64,000 nucleotides of DNA from contig NZ_LT629775.1 in assembly GCF_900105395.1 (NCBI RefSeq), positions 4,114,001-4,178,000 on the forward strand, in the 5' to 3' direction. Origin of the DNA: Streptomyces sp. TLI_053. GTDB lineage: Bacteria; Actinomycetota; Actinomycetes; Streptomycetales; Streptomycetaceae. The notes below the pieces were generated by a model. The model worked only from the letters and a program-made list of their open reading frames with translations, was not told the origin of the DNA and did not search any database. The position numbers and the translations under genes are program-made. This document shows, one piece after another, positions 35,892 through 44,430 of this stretch. Position 1 is the stretch's first letter, and every line of letters begins with the position of its first letter.

Positions 35892-37648
35892 GAACTGGGC
35901 CCCGACCAGCCGATGTCCCGCAGCCGCGGGCGGGTGAAGCCCCAGACGCCGGCGCCGGTGAGGCCCTCGCGGACGGCCACCAGTTCGGGGCGCTGGAACA
36001 GCGGCACCGAGTGGCCGAGCTGCCAGATCCGCACATCGGTCTCCTGGATCAGGGCGCGGCGGGCGTCCGGGTCGGGCTCGGCGGCGGCCCGGTCGAAGAG
36101 GCGGTCGATCTCCTCCGTGCCGGCCCGGGCGTAGTTGCTGCCGGGAACCGGCGTGCCGTCCGGGCCGGGGCGGGGCTTGGCGTAGACGGGCCGCTGCTCC
36201 CCGGCCGGACCGGGGCCGGCCGGCCAGGAGAACAGGGCGAGGTCGAAGTCCCCGGTGACCAGGCGGTCGCGGACGAAGGCGTCCTGCGGGGCCTCGGCCA
36301 CCCGGACGGCCGCCCCGGCCGTGCCGAGGTCGGCCGCCACCGCGTCGGCCGCCCGCCGGAGGGTTGCCGAGCCGGCCGGGACCAGCAGGGTCAGGGCCAG
36401 CGGACGACCGTCCCTGGCCCGGGTGCCGCCCTCGGCGGGCCGCCGCCAGCCGGCCGCGTCCAGCATCCGCCCGGGGTCGGCGGTGCCCAGCGCGTCGGCG
36501 TTGTCCCGGTAGCCCGCCTGGTCGCCGGTCAGCAGGTGGTGGCCGAGGGGGGCGGCGGGCAGGCCGAGCGGGGTGAGCGCGGCGTCGGCGGCGTGCCGCC
36601 GGTCGACGGCGCGGGCCAGGGCGCGGCGCAGCGCCGGGTCGGTGAGCGGCTCCCGGGCGGCGTTGAGCGTCAGCTGGGTGAGGCCGGTCCCGGCGGCCCG
36701 GTGCAGGGTGGTGCCGGGCAGGGCCCCGGCCCGGCGGACCGCCTCGGCGGCGTCCGCTCCGGCGCGGTCGACGGCGGTGGTCAGCGGGGCGAGGTCCAGC
36801 CGGCCCTCGGCCAGCCCGGGGCCGCGCTGCTCGGCGGGGGTGGCCAGGAAGTCGATCCGGTCGGCCTTGGCCGGCTCGCCCCACCAGTACGGGTTGCGGA
36901 CCAGGGTGGCCCGTCCGCCGGCCGGGTCGTAGCCGGAGACCAGGAAGGGGCCGGCCGTCGGGTGGGCGGTGCCGCCGGGCAGCGGGCGGCCGAAGGCGGC
37001 GGCGGTGCCGGTCTCGGCGGCGGGGTAGAGCGGGCCGAACAGGGCGCGCCACTCGCCGTAGGGCTGCCGGAAGGTGACCTTGACCTCGTGCGGGTCGGCG
37101 CCCTGGACGATCGAGTCGATGGCCGCGTACCCGGCGGGCCGGACGGCGCCGTAGGCGGGGTCCAGGCCGGACAGCGCGGCCCGCTGGGCGATGAAGTCGG
37201 CGGCGGAGAGCGGGGTGCCGTCGCTCCAGACCGCGCGCGGGGCGAGGTGGTAGGTGACCACCTGGGGCAGTTGTCCGGGCGGGGTGGCCTCGGCGGCGGT
37301 CAGGTAGTCCTCGTCGGGGGTCCACTCGCCGTGCGCGTCCGGCCGGAACAGCGCCGGGTAGAGGGCGTGCGCCAGCAGCGCGGAGTCGGCGGTGGCGGCG
37401 GGCTGGTAGACGTTCAGGGTGGCCGGTACGGCGTCGACGGCCCAGCGCAGGGCGCCGCCGTCGCGGACGGCGGCCCGGTCGGGCGGGCGGACGTCGCCGG
37501 TGACGACCGCGGGCGCGGGCGGCGCGGGGTCGGGGGTCCGGGCGGTGCGGGCGACCGGGCCGGGGCCGCCGAGGCAGCCGGAGGTGGCACCGAGGGCGAG
37601 CAGCAGCGCGGCGGCTGCGACGGGGAGGCGGGCGCGCATGGCGGCCAT
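35888..37648 (-). CDS. Second orphan solute-binding lipoprotein, LpqW-like (SBP family 5)
   Basis: The protein has about 586 residues (ATG at 37648; 37639 is equally possible; neither has a clear Shine-Dalgarno sequence). The signal peptide ends 'LALGATSGC'. The fold resembles the orphan at 12507-14225: 'AVWSDGTPLSAADFIAQRAAL' and 'VPLFQRPELVAVREGL' match 'HWSDGAPITWRDIEANW' and 'LPLYQRPQLYGSR'. It is Ala/Arg-rich with a Pro/Ala linker after the lipidated Cys. No transporter genes adjoin it directly. Its stop overlaps that of the convergent gene by four bases, with no terminator between. Confidence 0.85.
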   Translation of the reverse strand: MAAMRARLPVAAAALLLALGATSGCLGGPGPVARTARTPDPAPPAPAVVTGDVRPPDRAAVRDGGALRWAVDAVPATLNVYQPAATADSALLAHALYPALFRPDAHGEWTPDEDYLTAAEATPPGQLPQVVTYHLAPRAVWSDGTPLSAADFIAQRAALSGLDPAYGAVRPAGYAAIDSIVQGADPHEVKVTFRQPYGEWRALFGPLYPAAETGTAAAFGRPLPGGTAHPTAGPFLVSGYDPAGGRATLVRNPYWWGEPAKADRIDFLATPAEQRGPGLAEGRLDLAPLTTAVDRAGADAAEAVRRAGALPGTTLHRAAGTGLTQLTLNAAREPLTDPALRRALARAVDRRHAADAALTPLGLPAAPLGHHLLTGDQAGYRDNADALGTADPGRMLDAAGWRRPAEGGTRARDGRPLALTLLVPAGSATLRRAADAVAADLGTAGAAVRVAEAPQDAFVRDRLVTGDFDLALFSWPAGPGPAGEQRPVYAKPRPGPDGTPVPGSNYARAGTEEIDRLFDRAAAEPDPDARRALIQETDVRIWQLGHSVPLFQRPELVAVREGLTGAGVWGFTRPRLRDIGWSGPSS

Positions 37649-37749
37649 GGAACGCCGCCGCCCGGCCCCCGGCGGCGGCGACACGGCGGCCGGCCGGGTG
37701 CGGCACCCGATCGGCGGTACGGCCGGGTGACCCGGCTGTCCGGCCGTAC

Positions 37750-37793
37750 GGCCGCGCGGCCGCGCGGCCGGGGTGGCCGGGGTGGCCGGGGCC
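37750..37793. repeat. Short GC-rich tandem repeats
   Basis: Two copies of GGCCGCGC are followed by two copies of GGGGTGGCC in the gap between the SpoIIE-type gene stop and the lipoprotein start. The run can fold strongly and may end transcription of the phosphatase gene. Confidence 0.55.
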
Positions 37794-37800
37794 CCGTTCC

Positions 37801-40464
37801 CTACAGGCCCAGCTCGAACCAGACGATCTTGCCCTTGGGGGTGCGGCGGCTGCCCCAGCGCTCCGCGAGCAGGCTGACCAGCTGCAGGCCGCGCCCGCCC
37901 TCGTCGGTCTCGTGGGCGCGCCGCTGCCGGGGCTGGGCGTAGCCGTCGTCCCAGACCTCGCACACCATGGTCCGGTCGCGCAGCAGCCGCAGCCGGATCT
38001 CGCCCCGGCCGTGCCGCAGCGCGTTCGTGACCAGTTCGCTGACCAGCAGCTCGGTGGTGTCGACCAGCTCGTCCAGGCCCCGGGCCAGCAGCCAGCTGCA
38101 GGCGGCCTCGCGGGCCTTGGCCACCGAGGTGGGCTCGGGCGGCAGGAACCACTGGCCGACGGCGTCCGCGGGGAAGGCGTGCACCCTGGCCATCAGCAGG
38201 GCGATGTCGTCCTCGCCGTGGTGCGGGTTGAGCTCGCCGAGGACGTGGTCGCAGAGGTCCTCCAGGCTCTTGCCGTCGGCGGAGAGCGCGGTGCGGAAGG
38301 CCTTCAGTCCCTCGTCCAGCTGGTGCTTGCGGCTCTCCACCAGACCGTCGGTGTAGAGGCCGAGCACGGCGCCGTCCGGCAGGGTCAGCTCGACCTCCTC
38401 GAAGGGCTCGCCACCGACGCCGAGCGGCAGGCCCGGCGGCACGTCCAGCATCCGGGCGCTCTCGCCGGGGCTGAGCAGCACCGGCGGGAGGTGGCCGGCG
38501 TTGGCGAAGACGCAGCGCCGGGTGACGGCGTCGTAGACCGCGTAGACGCAGGTCGCCAGGTAGACCTCGCGGGCCTCCTCGTCGGCGGTGGAGGTGAGCC
38601 GTCCGTACGGGGTGGAGCGGGCGGCCGGCGCGGTGTCGTCGCCGAGGCCGCGGGCGATCTCGTCCAGGGCGGTGAGCACCTCGGCCGGGTCGAGGTCGAG
38701 CATGGCGAGGGTGCGGACGGCGGTGCGCAGCTGGCCCATGGCGACGGCGGCGCGCAGGCCGCGGCCCATCACGTCGCCGATGACCAGGGCGGTGCGGTTG
38801 CCGGGCAGCGGGATGACGTCGAACCAGTCGCCGCCGACCTCGGTGTTGTTGTTGCTGGGAAGGTAGCGGCAGGCGATCTCCAGGCCGCTGGCGGCCGGGT
38901 TGCCCGGGGGCAGCAGGCTGCGCTGGAGGATCAGCGCGCGTTCGTGCTCGCGGCGGTAGAGCCGGGCGTTGTCGATGCAGACGGCGGCGCGGGCGACGAG
39001 CTCCTCCGCGATGGCGACGTCGCGGGCGTCGAAGGGCTCGCTGCCGATCGCCCGGGAGAGCTGGACCAGGCCGAGCACCTGGTCGCGGGCGACCAGCGGG
39101 ACGATCAGGGTGGAGCGCAGCAGCGGGTCGGGGCCGGGCTCGGGGACGACGCTGCGGCCGGTGCGCAGGGCCCGGGCGTGCGGGGAGCGGCGGGGGTAGC
39201 AGAGGGTGCCGCCGGCCTCGGCGATGGGCAGGCCGGTGACCGAGCCGAGCACCGAGGAGGCGCCGCCGACCACGCTGGAGACGGCGACCCGGCGCAGTTC
39301 GCCGCTGCCGTCGGTGAGCACGGTGTCGCCGAGCCGGCCGGCGCTGGGCACCGTCTCGCCGGAGAGCAGCGCGGTGTACAGGTCGACGGTGGCGAGGTCG
39401 CAGAACGGCGGGACGACGACGTCCAGCAGCTCCTTGGCGGTGGTCTCCAGGTCGAGGGTGGAGCCGATGTGGGCACTGGCCTCGTTGAGCAGCGCGAGGT
39501 TGCGGCGGACGCCGTCGGCCTCGCGCTCGGCGACGTGCCGGCTGGTGACGTCGGAGACCTGGCCGGCGACACCCATCGGCTGGCCGGCCGCGCCGTTGAG
39601 GCGGTAGAGCGAGACGGCCCAGAGCCGGTTGCCCTCGCGGGTCGGGACGGCGGCGTGGAAGCGCAGGTCGAAGACGGGCTCGCCGCTGGCGAGGACCTTG
39701 CGCAGGGCGGCCGTGAGGCGGTCGGCCTCGGCGCCGGGGAAGATGTCGTGCGGGGTGAGGCCCTCCAGGTCGGTGGGCGACAGGCCCATTCCGGAGGCGA
39801 AGGCGTCGTTGACCCGCTGGAGGCGGAGCCGGTCGTCGAAGAGGACGAAGCCGGTCGGAGTCTGGCCGAAAACCGCCTCCGATGCGGCCAGATCGGTCTC
39901 GATCCGGCGGAGCCGGCCGAGGTCGACCGCGAGACAGGTGGCGCCGGCGGTGGGCAGCGCGCTGTCCGGCATCAGGTAGAGCTCGGCGAGCCCCTCGCCG
40001 CCGTCCGCGTGCCGGTACGGGGCGGTGCCGACCCATTCCTCGCCCGCGAGGGTGCGCTCCAGCCTGGTCCGGCCGCGCCGCCAGAGCTCGCGCGGCACGA
40101 AGGTGGTCACCGGGTCGGCGCCGACCGCCTCGACGGCGGTGACGCCGAAGAACTCGGCCGCCCGCTCGCTCCACTGGCTGATCCGGCCGTCCGGGCCGAT
40201 GGCGAAGGTGGCGACCCGGATGTAGTCGTAGATCGAACCCGGGTCCCCGGCGCCCCAGCGCTGCCCCTCGGCGGCCGGCCGGGGGGCACGGACGGGGGCG
40301 GGCGACTGGTGGGCGGGGACCGGCACGTGTTGGGCGCCGGCCTGCCCGGGTACAGCGGCATGACCGCTGCTGCTCGGCGCATTGCGCGCCGGGGTGCTGT
40401 TCAACGGACCGACCCCTCCAAACCCGCGACCGTCCGGATGTCGAGAAGACCGAGTATTCATCAT
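37801..40464 (-). CDS. PAS-PAS-GAF-SpoIIE phosphatase-HATPase regulator (copy 1)
   Basis: The 887-residue multidomain protein has a disordered N-terminus to about 70. PAS domains lie at about 78-190 ('IYDYIRVATFAIGPDGRISQW') and 195-315, and GAF at about 325-500. A SpoIIE/PP2C phosphatase spans about 515-740 ('VGGDWFDVIPLPGNRTALVIGDVMGRG', with Asp metal ligands in 'GGDWFD' and 'GDVMG'). A C-terminal RsbW-like HATPase domain is at about 755-885 ('ELVTNALRHG', 'DDGYAQP', 'GGRGLQLV'). Such proteins combine anti-sigma kinase and anti-anti-sigma phosphatase activities. It lies directly downstream of a paralogue on the same strand. Confidence 0.93.
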   Translation of the reverse strand: MMNTRSSRHPDGRGFGGVGPLNSTPARNAPSSSGHAAVPGQAGAQHVPVPAHQSPAPVRAPRPAAEGQRWGAGDPGSIYDYIRVATFAIGPDGRISQWSERAAEFFGVTAVEAVGADPVTTFVPRELWRRGRTRLERTLAGEEWVGTAPYRHADGGEGLAELYLMPDSALPTAGATCLAVDLGRLRRIETDLAASEAVFGQTPTGFVLFDDRLRLQRVNDAFASGMGLSPTDLEGLTPHDIFPGAEADRLTAALRKVLASGEPVFDLRFHAAVPTREGNRLWAVSLYRLNGAAGQPMGVAGQVSDVTSRHVAEREADGVRRNLALLNEASAHIGSTLDLETTAKELLDVVVPPFCDLATVDLYTALLSGETVPSAGRLGDTVLTDGSGELRRVAVSSVVGGASSVLGSVTGLPIAEAGGTLCYPRRSPHARALRTGRSVVPEPGPDPLLRSTLIVPLVARDQVLGLVQLSRAIGSEPFDARDVAIAEELVARAAVCIDNARLYRREHERALILQRSLLPPGNPAASGLEIACRYLPSNNNTEVGGDWFDVIPLPGNRTALVIGDVMGRGLRAAVAMGQLRTAVRTLAMLDLDPAEVLTALDEIARGLGDDTAPAARSTPYGRLTSTADEEAREVYLATCVYAVYDAVTRRCVFANAGHLPPVLLSPGESARMLDVPPGLPLGVGGEPFEEVELTLPDGAVLGLYTDGLVESRKHQLDEGLKAFRTALSADGKSLEDLCDHVLGELNPHHGEDDIALLMARVHAFPADAVGQWFLPPEPTSVAKAREAACSWLLARGLDELVDTTELLVSELVTNALRHGRGEIRLRLLRDRTMVCEVWDDGYAQPRQRRAHETDEGGRGLQLVSLLAERWGSRRTPKGKIVWFELGL

Positions 40465-40614
40465 CGAGGGGTACGTTCACACGCCCTCAACATCACAACA
40501 TCAGATCGGGCGAAGGTTTTTGTCCTACCGCCCGCGCAACCACAATGCCACGCTCGCGCCCCCTACCGGGGCGCGCGCTCCCCCGAGGCCCTCCGGTGGC
40601 ATATGCAGGGAGTT

Positions 40615-43371
40615 CTACTCCGCGCCCGGAGTGCCCGGCAGCGCCTGCTCGAACCAGACCACCTTGCCCATCCCCTCGGCCCTGGCACCCCAGTGCAGGG
40701 CCAGCCGGGCGACCAGCTCCAGCCCGCGCCCGCCCTCGTCCGCCTCGGCCGCGTGCCGCTCCCGGGGCGGGTCCGGCAACGGGTCCGAGATCTCCACCAG
40801 GAGCGTCTCGCCGAGCGTCAGCCGCACCCCGATCGGCGCGCTCGCGTACCGGACGGCGTTCGTGACCAGCTCGCTCACCAGCAGCTCGGCGGTGTCGGTG
40901 AGCTGCTCGACGCCCCACTCGGCCAGCGTCGCGCGGACCAGCCGGCGGGCCCGGGAGACGGCGGTCGGCTCCGCGGGCAGGGTCCAGCCCGCCGTCGGGG
41001 TGCCCGCCTGCCCGTGGCCGAGCCGGGCCAGCAGCAGGGCCACGTCGTCCGGCTCCCGGCCCTGCTCCATGGTGCCCAGCACCGCCTCGCAGGCCGCCTG
41101 GATCGACGCGTACGGCTCCTGGAGCACGGTGACCAGCCGGCCGAGGCCCACGTCCAGGTCCTTGTCCCGGGACTCCACCAGGCCGTCGGTGCACAGCGCC
41201 AGCAGGCTGCCCTCGGGGATCTTCAGCTCGACCGCCTCGAACGGGACCCCGCCGACCCCGAGCGGGGCGCCCGACGGCAGCTCCAGGATCCGGCCGGCCC
41301 CGCCGGGCAGCGGGCCGCCGGTGCGGGTCGGCCCGTCCGACTCCTCCCCCGGCACCACCAGCACCGGCGGGATGTGGCCGGCCTTGGCGACGGTCAGGGT
41401 CGCGGTGGCCGGGTCGAACACCGCGTACACGCAGGTGGCGAGCAGGGCCTCGTCCGGCCCCTGGGCGAGGTCGTCGGCCAGCTCGTGGACGTGCCGCAGC
41501 AGCACGTCCGGCGGCAGGTCCAGGGCGGCCAGCACCCGGACGGCGGTGCGCAGCCGCCCCATGGTCGCGGCGGCCCGCAGGCCGTGCCCCATCACGTCGC
41601 CGACCACCAGCGCGGTGCGGTCGCCGGGCAGCGGGATGACGTCGAACCAGTCGCCGCCGACCTCGGTGCCGCTGCTGCCGGGCACGTACCGGTAGGCGAC
41701 CTCGACACCGGTGGGCTGCGGCACCTGCTGCGGCAGCAGGGTGCGCTGGAGGGTGAGGGCGGCGGTGCGCTCCCGGGCGTAGAGCCGGGCGTTGTCCAGC
41801 GAGGAGCCCGCCCGGTCCGCCAGCTCGACGGTGAACGCCAGGTCGTCCCGGTCGAAGCCCTCGCGGTAGCCGGCCCGGCTGACCAGCAGCAGTCCGATCA
41901 CGATGCCCCGTGCCCGCAGCGGCACCACCAGCATCGAGTGCACGCCCAGGTCGTACGCCGCCTGCATCTTCGGGTCGCCGGCGTAGGTGATGTCGCTCAG
42001 CTGGTCGGCGCCCGAGAGCAGCTCGGGGACGCCGGTGCGCAGCACCCGGCCGCAGGCGGAGTCCTCGGCGAAGGTGATCCGGGCACCGCGCCGCAGCATC
42101 ACCTCGACCTCGGGGCCGTCCTGCACGGAGGCCGTGCCGAGCTGGAGCAGCGAGGTGCGGCGGTCGTGTCCGTGCCGGGGCAGATCGTCACCGTGCGCGA
42201 CGGCCTGGAGCAGGATCACGGCCGCGTGGTCGGTCAGCCTGGGCACCACCGCGCCGGCCAGCTCCTGCGCGATCCGGGAGGCGTCCAGCAGGTCACCGAC
42301 CCGGGAGCCGAACTCGTTGAGCAGTGACAGCCGACGGCGGGCGTGCTCGACCTTGGCCACCGCGCGGTAACGCTCGGTCACGTCCATCACGGTGCCGGAG
42401 ATGCCGAGGACCCGCCCGGAGCGGTCGGTCATCCGGCTGTAGGAGATCGAGCGGTACCCGGAGCGGGCGGTGACCGGCGAGGCGAGCGTGACGTCGATGA
42501 CCGGCTCGCCGGTGGCCAGCACCTGGCGCTGGATCGCGGTGATCTCGTCGGCGGCGCGCTCGGGCAGGGTCTCGCCGGTGGTGCGGCCGACGTGGTCCTC
42601 GGGGGCGGCGCCGTTCATCTCGGCGAGGGTCCGGTTGACGGCCGTGTAGCGCAGCTCGGTGTCGAGGATCGCGATGCCCAGCGGGGACTGCTCGAAGAGC
42701 GCGTCGCGCACCGCGAGGTCGCGCTCCACCGCCCGGACGGCCGCCGCCTCGGCCAGGTTGACCTGGAGGAACGGGTTGCCGTCGCCGTCGACGAGGAGCG
42801 AGATCCGGGCGTCCACCAGCACCGGGACGCCGTCCCGGTCGCGCAGCTCGGCCGGGCCGGACCAGCGGCCGTGGCGCAGGGTGTCCCGGATCGCGGCCCG
42901 GATCCGGTCCACCTGGTCCTGGTCGGGGATCAGGTCGTCGATCCGGCGGCCGACCAGCAGCTCGTTGGGCCAGCCGAGCAGTTCCTCGGCGGCCGGGCTC
43001 CAGAGCGCCACCCGGCCCGCGGTGTCGAGGATCGCGATGGCCACCTTGACCACGTCGAAGAGGCTGCCGCCGGCCGTCCCGCCGGGGCCGGGCGCGGAGC
43101 CGGGGCCGGCCCGCCCCGGGGTCTCCGGGAGGGCGCTCGGCCCGCCGGGGAACGGCCGGCCCGGGCGGCCCCGGACGCCGGCCGGGGCCGCCGGGTCGGG
43201 CGCCGCCGGGGGCTGCGCGGGCCGGGCCGCGGGCGGGAGCACGCCCCCGGTGTCGGCCCGGGCGGCCTCCGTCGCGCGGTTCGCGCCGCGGCGCAGCCGG
43301 GCGCGGGCGGCGGCGCTCCCCCCGGCGCCCGCCCGGCGTGCTCCCCCACCGCCGTTCCCGCTCTTCGACAC
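40615..43371 (-). CDS. PAS-PAS-GAF-SpoIIE phosphatase-HATPase regulator (copy 2)
   Basis: The protein has 918 residues from the GTG at 43371, chosen because GGAGG lies nine bases upstream; the frame is open to 43605. Residues 1-105 are Ala/Pro/Gly/Arg-rich. PAS domains begin at about 107 ('VAIAILDTAGRVALWSPAAEEL') and 225 ('IAILDTELRYTAVNRTLAEMNG'). GAF is at about 350-530, PP2C at about 545-770 ('GGDWFDVIPLPGDRTALVVGDVMG') and HATPase at 785-915 ('ELVTNAVRYAS', 'DEGGRGLELV'). It shares its architecture and many motifs with copy 1 and is separated from it by 150 bp. Confidence 0.93.
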   Translation of the reverse strand: MSKSGNGGGGARRAGAGGSAAARARLRRGANRATEAARADTGGVLPPAARPAQPPAAPDPAAPAGVRGRPGRPFPGGPSALPETPGRAGPGSAPGPGGTAGGSLFDVVKVAIAILDTAGRVALWSPAAEELLGWPNELLVGRRIDDLIPDQDQVDRIRAAIRDTLRHGRWSGPAELRDRDGVPVLVDARISLLVDGDGNPFLQVNLAEAAAVRAVERDLAVRDALFEQSPLGIAILDTELRYTAVNRTLAEMNGAAPEDHVGRTTGETLPERAADEITAIQRQVLATGEPVIDVTLASPVTARSGYRSISYSRMTDRSGRVLGISGTVMDVTERYRAVAKVEHARRRLSLLNEFGSRVGDLLDASRIAQELAGAVVPRLTDHAAVILLQAVAHGDDLPRHGHDRRTSLLQLGTASVQDGPEVEVMLRRGARITFAEDSACGRVLRTGVPELLSGADQLSDITYAGDPKMQAAYDLGVHSMLVVPLRARGIVIGLLLVSRAGYREGFDRDDLAFTVELADRAGSSLDNARLYARERTAALTLQRTLLPQQVPQPTGVEVAYRYVPGSSGTEVGGDWFDVIPLPGDRTALVVGDVMGHGLRAAATMGRLRTAVRVLAALDLPPDVLLRHVHELADDLAQGPDEALLATCVYAVFDPATATLTVAKAGHIPPVLVVPGEESDGPTRTGGPLPGGAGRILELPSGAPLGVGGVPFEAVELKIPEGSLLALCTDGLVESRDKDLDVGLGRLVTVLQEPYASIQAACEAVLGTMEQGREPDDVALLLARLGHGQAGTPTAGWTLPAEPTAVSRARRLVRATLAEWGVEQLTDTAELLVSELVTNAVRYASAPIGVRLTLGETLLVEISDPLPDPPRERHAAEADEGGRGLELVARLALHWGARAEGMGKVVWFEQALPGTPGAE

Positions 43372-43546
43372 CGACGCGGCCTCCGGCTCTGCTCGGGATC
43401 GGCGTCGCCGGCTGGGGCGGCTCACCGATGGTGACGAATAGTGCCGAAAAGTGACATACCCAGCAGGACCAAGGCTATCCCGCCCGGCGCGTCGGCCTTT
43501 CCGATTACCGGGGCACCGCGCCACGCGTCGCGTCGCGGGGCGGGTC

Positions 43547-43598
43547 GGGCGGGGGCACAGCGGGGCCGGGCGGGGGCACAGCGGGGCCGGGCGGGGGC
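43547..43598. repeat. 21-bp tandem repeat, 2.5 copies
   Basis: The unit GGGCGGGGGCACAGCGGGGC plus one C occurs at 43547-43567 and 43568-43588, with a partial third copy to 43598. It lies in the 261-bp non-coding gap between the Nudix gene stop and the start of the second SpoIIE-type gene. The rest of that gap shows no other structure. Confidence 0.8.
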
Positions 43599-43632
43599 GG
43601 AGCACGGTGGGGCGCGGTGCGGCCGGCGGGGC

Positions 43633-44052
43633 TCAGGAGGTGGCGAGGAGACGGGCGACCTCCGGCAGGACCTCGCGGTCGTGCTCCAGCCAGTCGACCT
43701 CGCCCAGCTCGGCGGCACCGAGCCAGCGCAGCTCGTCGTGCTCCTGGAGCGGGAGCGGCTCGCCGGAGAGCAGTTCGGCCGCCCAGAGCCGCAGCTCGAG
43801 ACCGGGCCGCACCAGCCACGCGCCGGGCAGCCGGGTCAGCGCCCGGGCCCGGACGCCCAGCTCCTCCAGCAGCTCGCGCTCCAGCGCCTCGGTCTCGGTC
43901 TCACCGGGTTCGGCCTTGCCCCCCGGGAACTCCCAGCGCCCCGCCACCTCGGCGGGCCTGCTGCGCCGCGCGGCGAGCACCCGCCCCCGGTGGATCAGCG
44001 CGCCGCCGACGACGATCCGGTTCTCCCCCGCGGGGTCCATGGCCTTGTCCAT
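43633..44052 (-). CDS. Nudix hydrolase, MutT-like
   Basis: The protein has 139 residues from the ATG at 44052 (alternatives at 44040 and 44094). The Nudix box G-x5-E-x7-REUxEExGU is complete: 'GKAEPGETETEALERELLEELG'-type sequence at about residues 44-66, preceded by 'GRWEFPGG'. This family removes oxidised or non-canonical NTPs by hydrolysis to NMP and pyrophosphate. The substrate cannot be assigned from the motif alone. It lies downstream of the small SPOR-like gene with a 25-bp gap. Confidence 0.88.
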   Translation of the reverse strand: MDKAMDPAGENRIVVGGALIHRGRVLAARRSRPAEVAGRWEFPGGKAEPGETETEALERELLEELGVRARALTRLPGAWLVRPGLELRLWAAELLSGEPLPLQEHDELRWLGAAELGEVDWLEHDREVLPEVARLLATS

Positions 44053-44077
44053 GGGCCCCGACCCTACGACGTGCGGT

Positions 44078-44260
44078 TCAGTCGTGCGGCCCACGTGCCC
44101 GGGAGTCCCCGGCGGGCTCGGCCTCGACCCAGTACAGCTGTTTGTGGCCGCGCGCCTCGAACTCGGCCGCCACCTTCTCGGCCGCCTCCCGCCCGATCCC
44201 CCCGACGACCCGGAAGCGCTGACCGTTGTCGTCCTGCCGCATCACCCGAAAGGTGTCCAT
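44078..44260 (-). CDS. Small SPOR-like conserved protein
   Basis: The 60-residue protein is 'MDTFRVMRQDDNGQRFRVVG' followed by a helix and 'GHKQLYWVEAEPAG'. The pattern 'V-RQDDNG-R-V' with a terminal 'RGHKQLYWVE' is that of a widespread streptomycete small protein annotated as SPOR-like, a fold that in larger proteins binds denuded glycan strands at division sites. Whether this short form binds peptidoglycan is unknown. The Shine-Dalgarno sequence is weak. Confidence 0.78.
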   Translation of the reverse strand: MDTFRVMRQDDNGQRFRVVGGIGREAAEKVAAEFEARGHKQLYWVEAEPAGDSRARGPHD

Positions 44261-44274
44261 GGGCCCAGGCTAGG

Positions 44275-44294
44275 GCGTGCCCGCGCGGGCACGC
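44275..44294. repeat. 20-bp perfect palindrome upstream of the SPOR-like gene
   Basis: GCGTGCCCGC and its exact complement abut without a spacer, 15 bp upstream of the SPOR-like start and 137 bp downstream of the septum-formation gene stop. It could be an operator of the small gene or a terminator of the upstream gene. Confidence 0.5.
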
Positions 44295-44430
44295 CGGGCC
44301 CCGCCCCGGCCCGCGTGGGGGTCGGGTCGGGGCGGGGCTGCACGGGACACTACGCCCCGTTCGCTACCGGCCGGTACGGGGGCTGTTAACAACCGGTTAG
44401 CCGGGGGCGGCGCCGCGACCGGGCCCGGGA

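Noticed and set aside
37912..42327. 1471-codon open frame on the plus strand opposite the two SpoIIE-type genes
   Set aside because: Antisense artefact of high third-position GC in the two phosphatase genes; composition is Gly/Val/Arg/Ala/Glu-rich without motifs.
44275..44294. Confident terminator call for the 20-bp palindrome
   Set aside because: It lies 137 bp after the upstream stop and right before the next gene, so operator and terminator remain equally possible; listed only as a palindrome.
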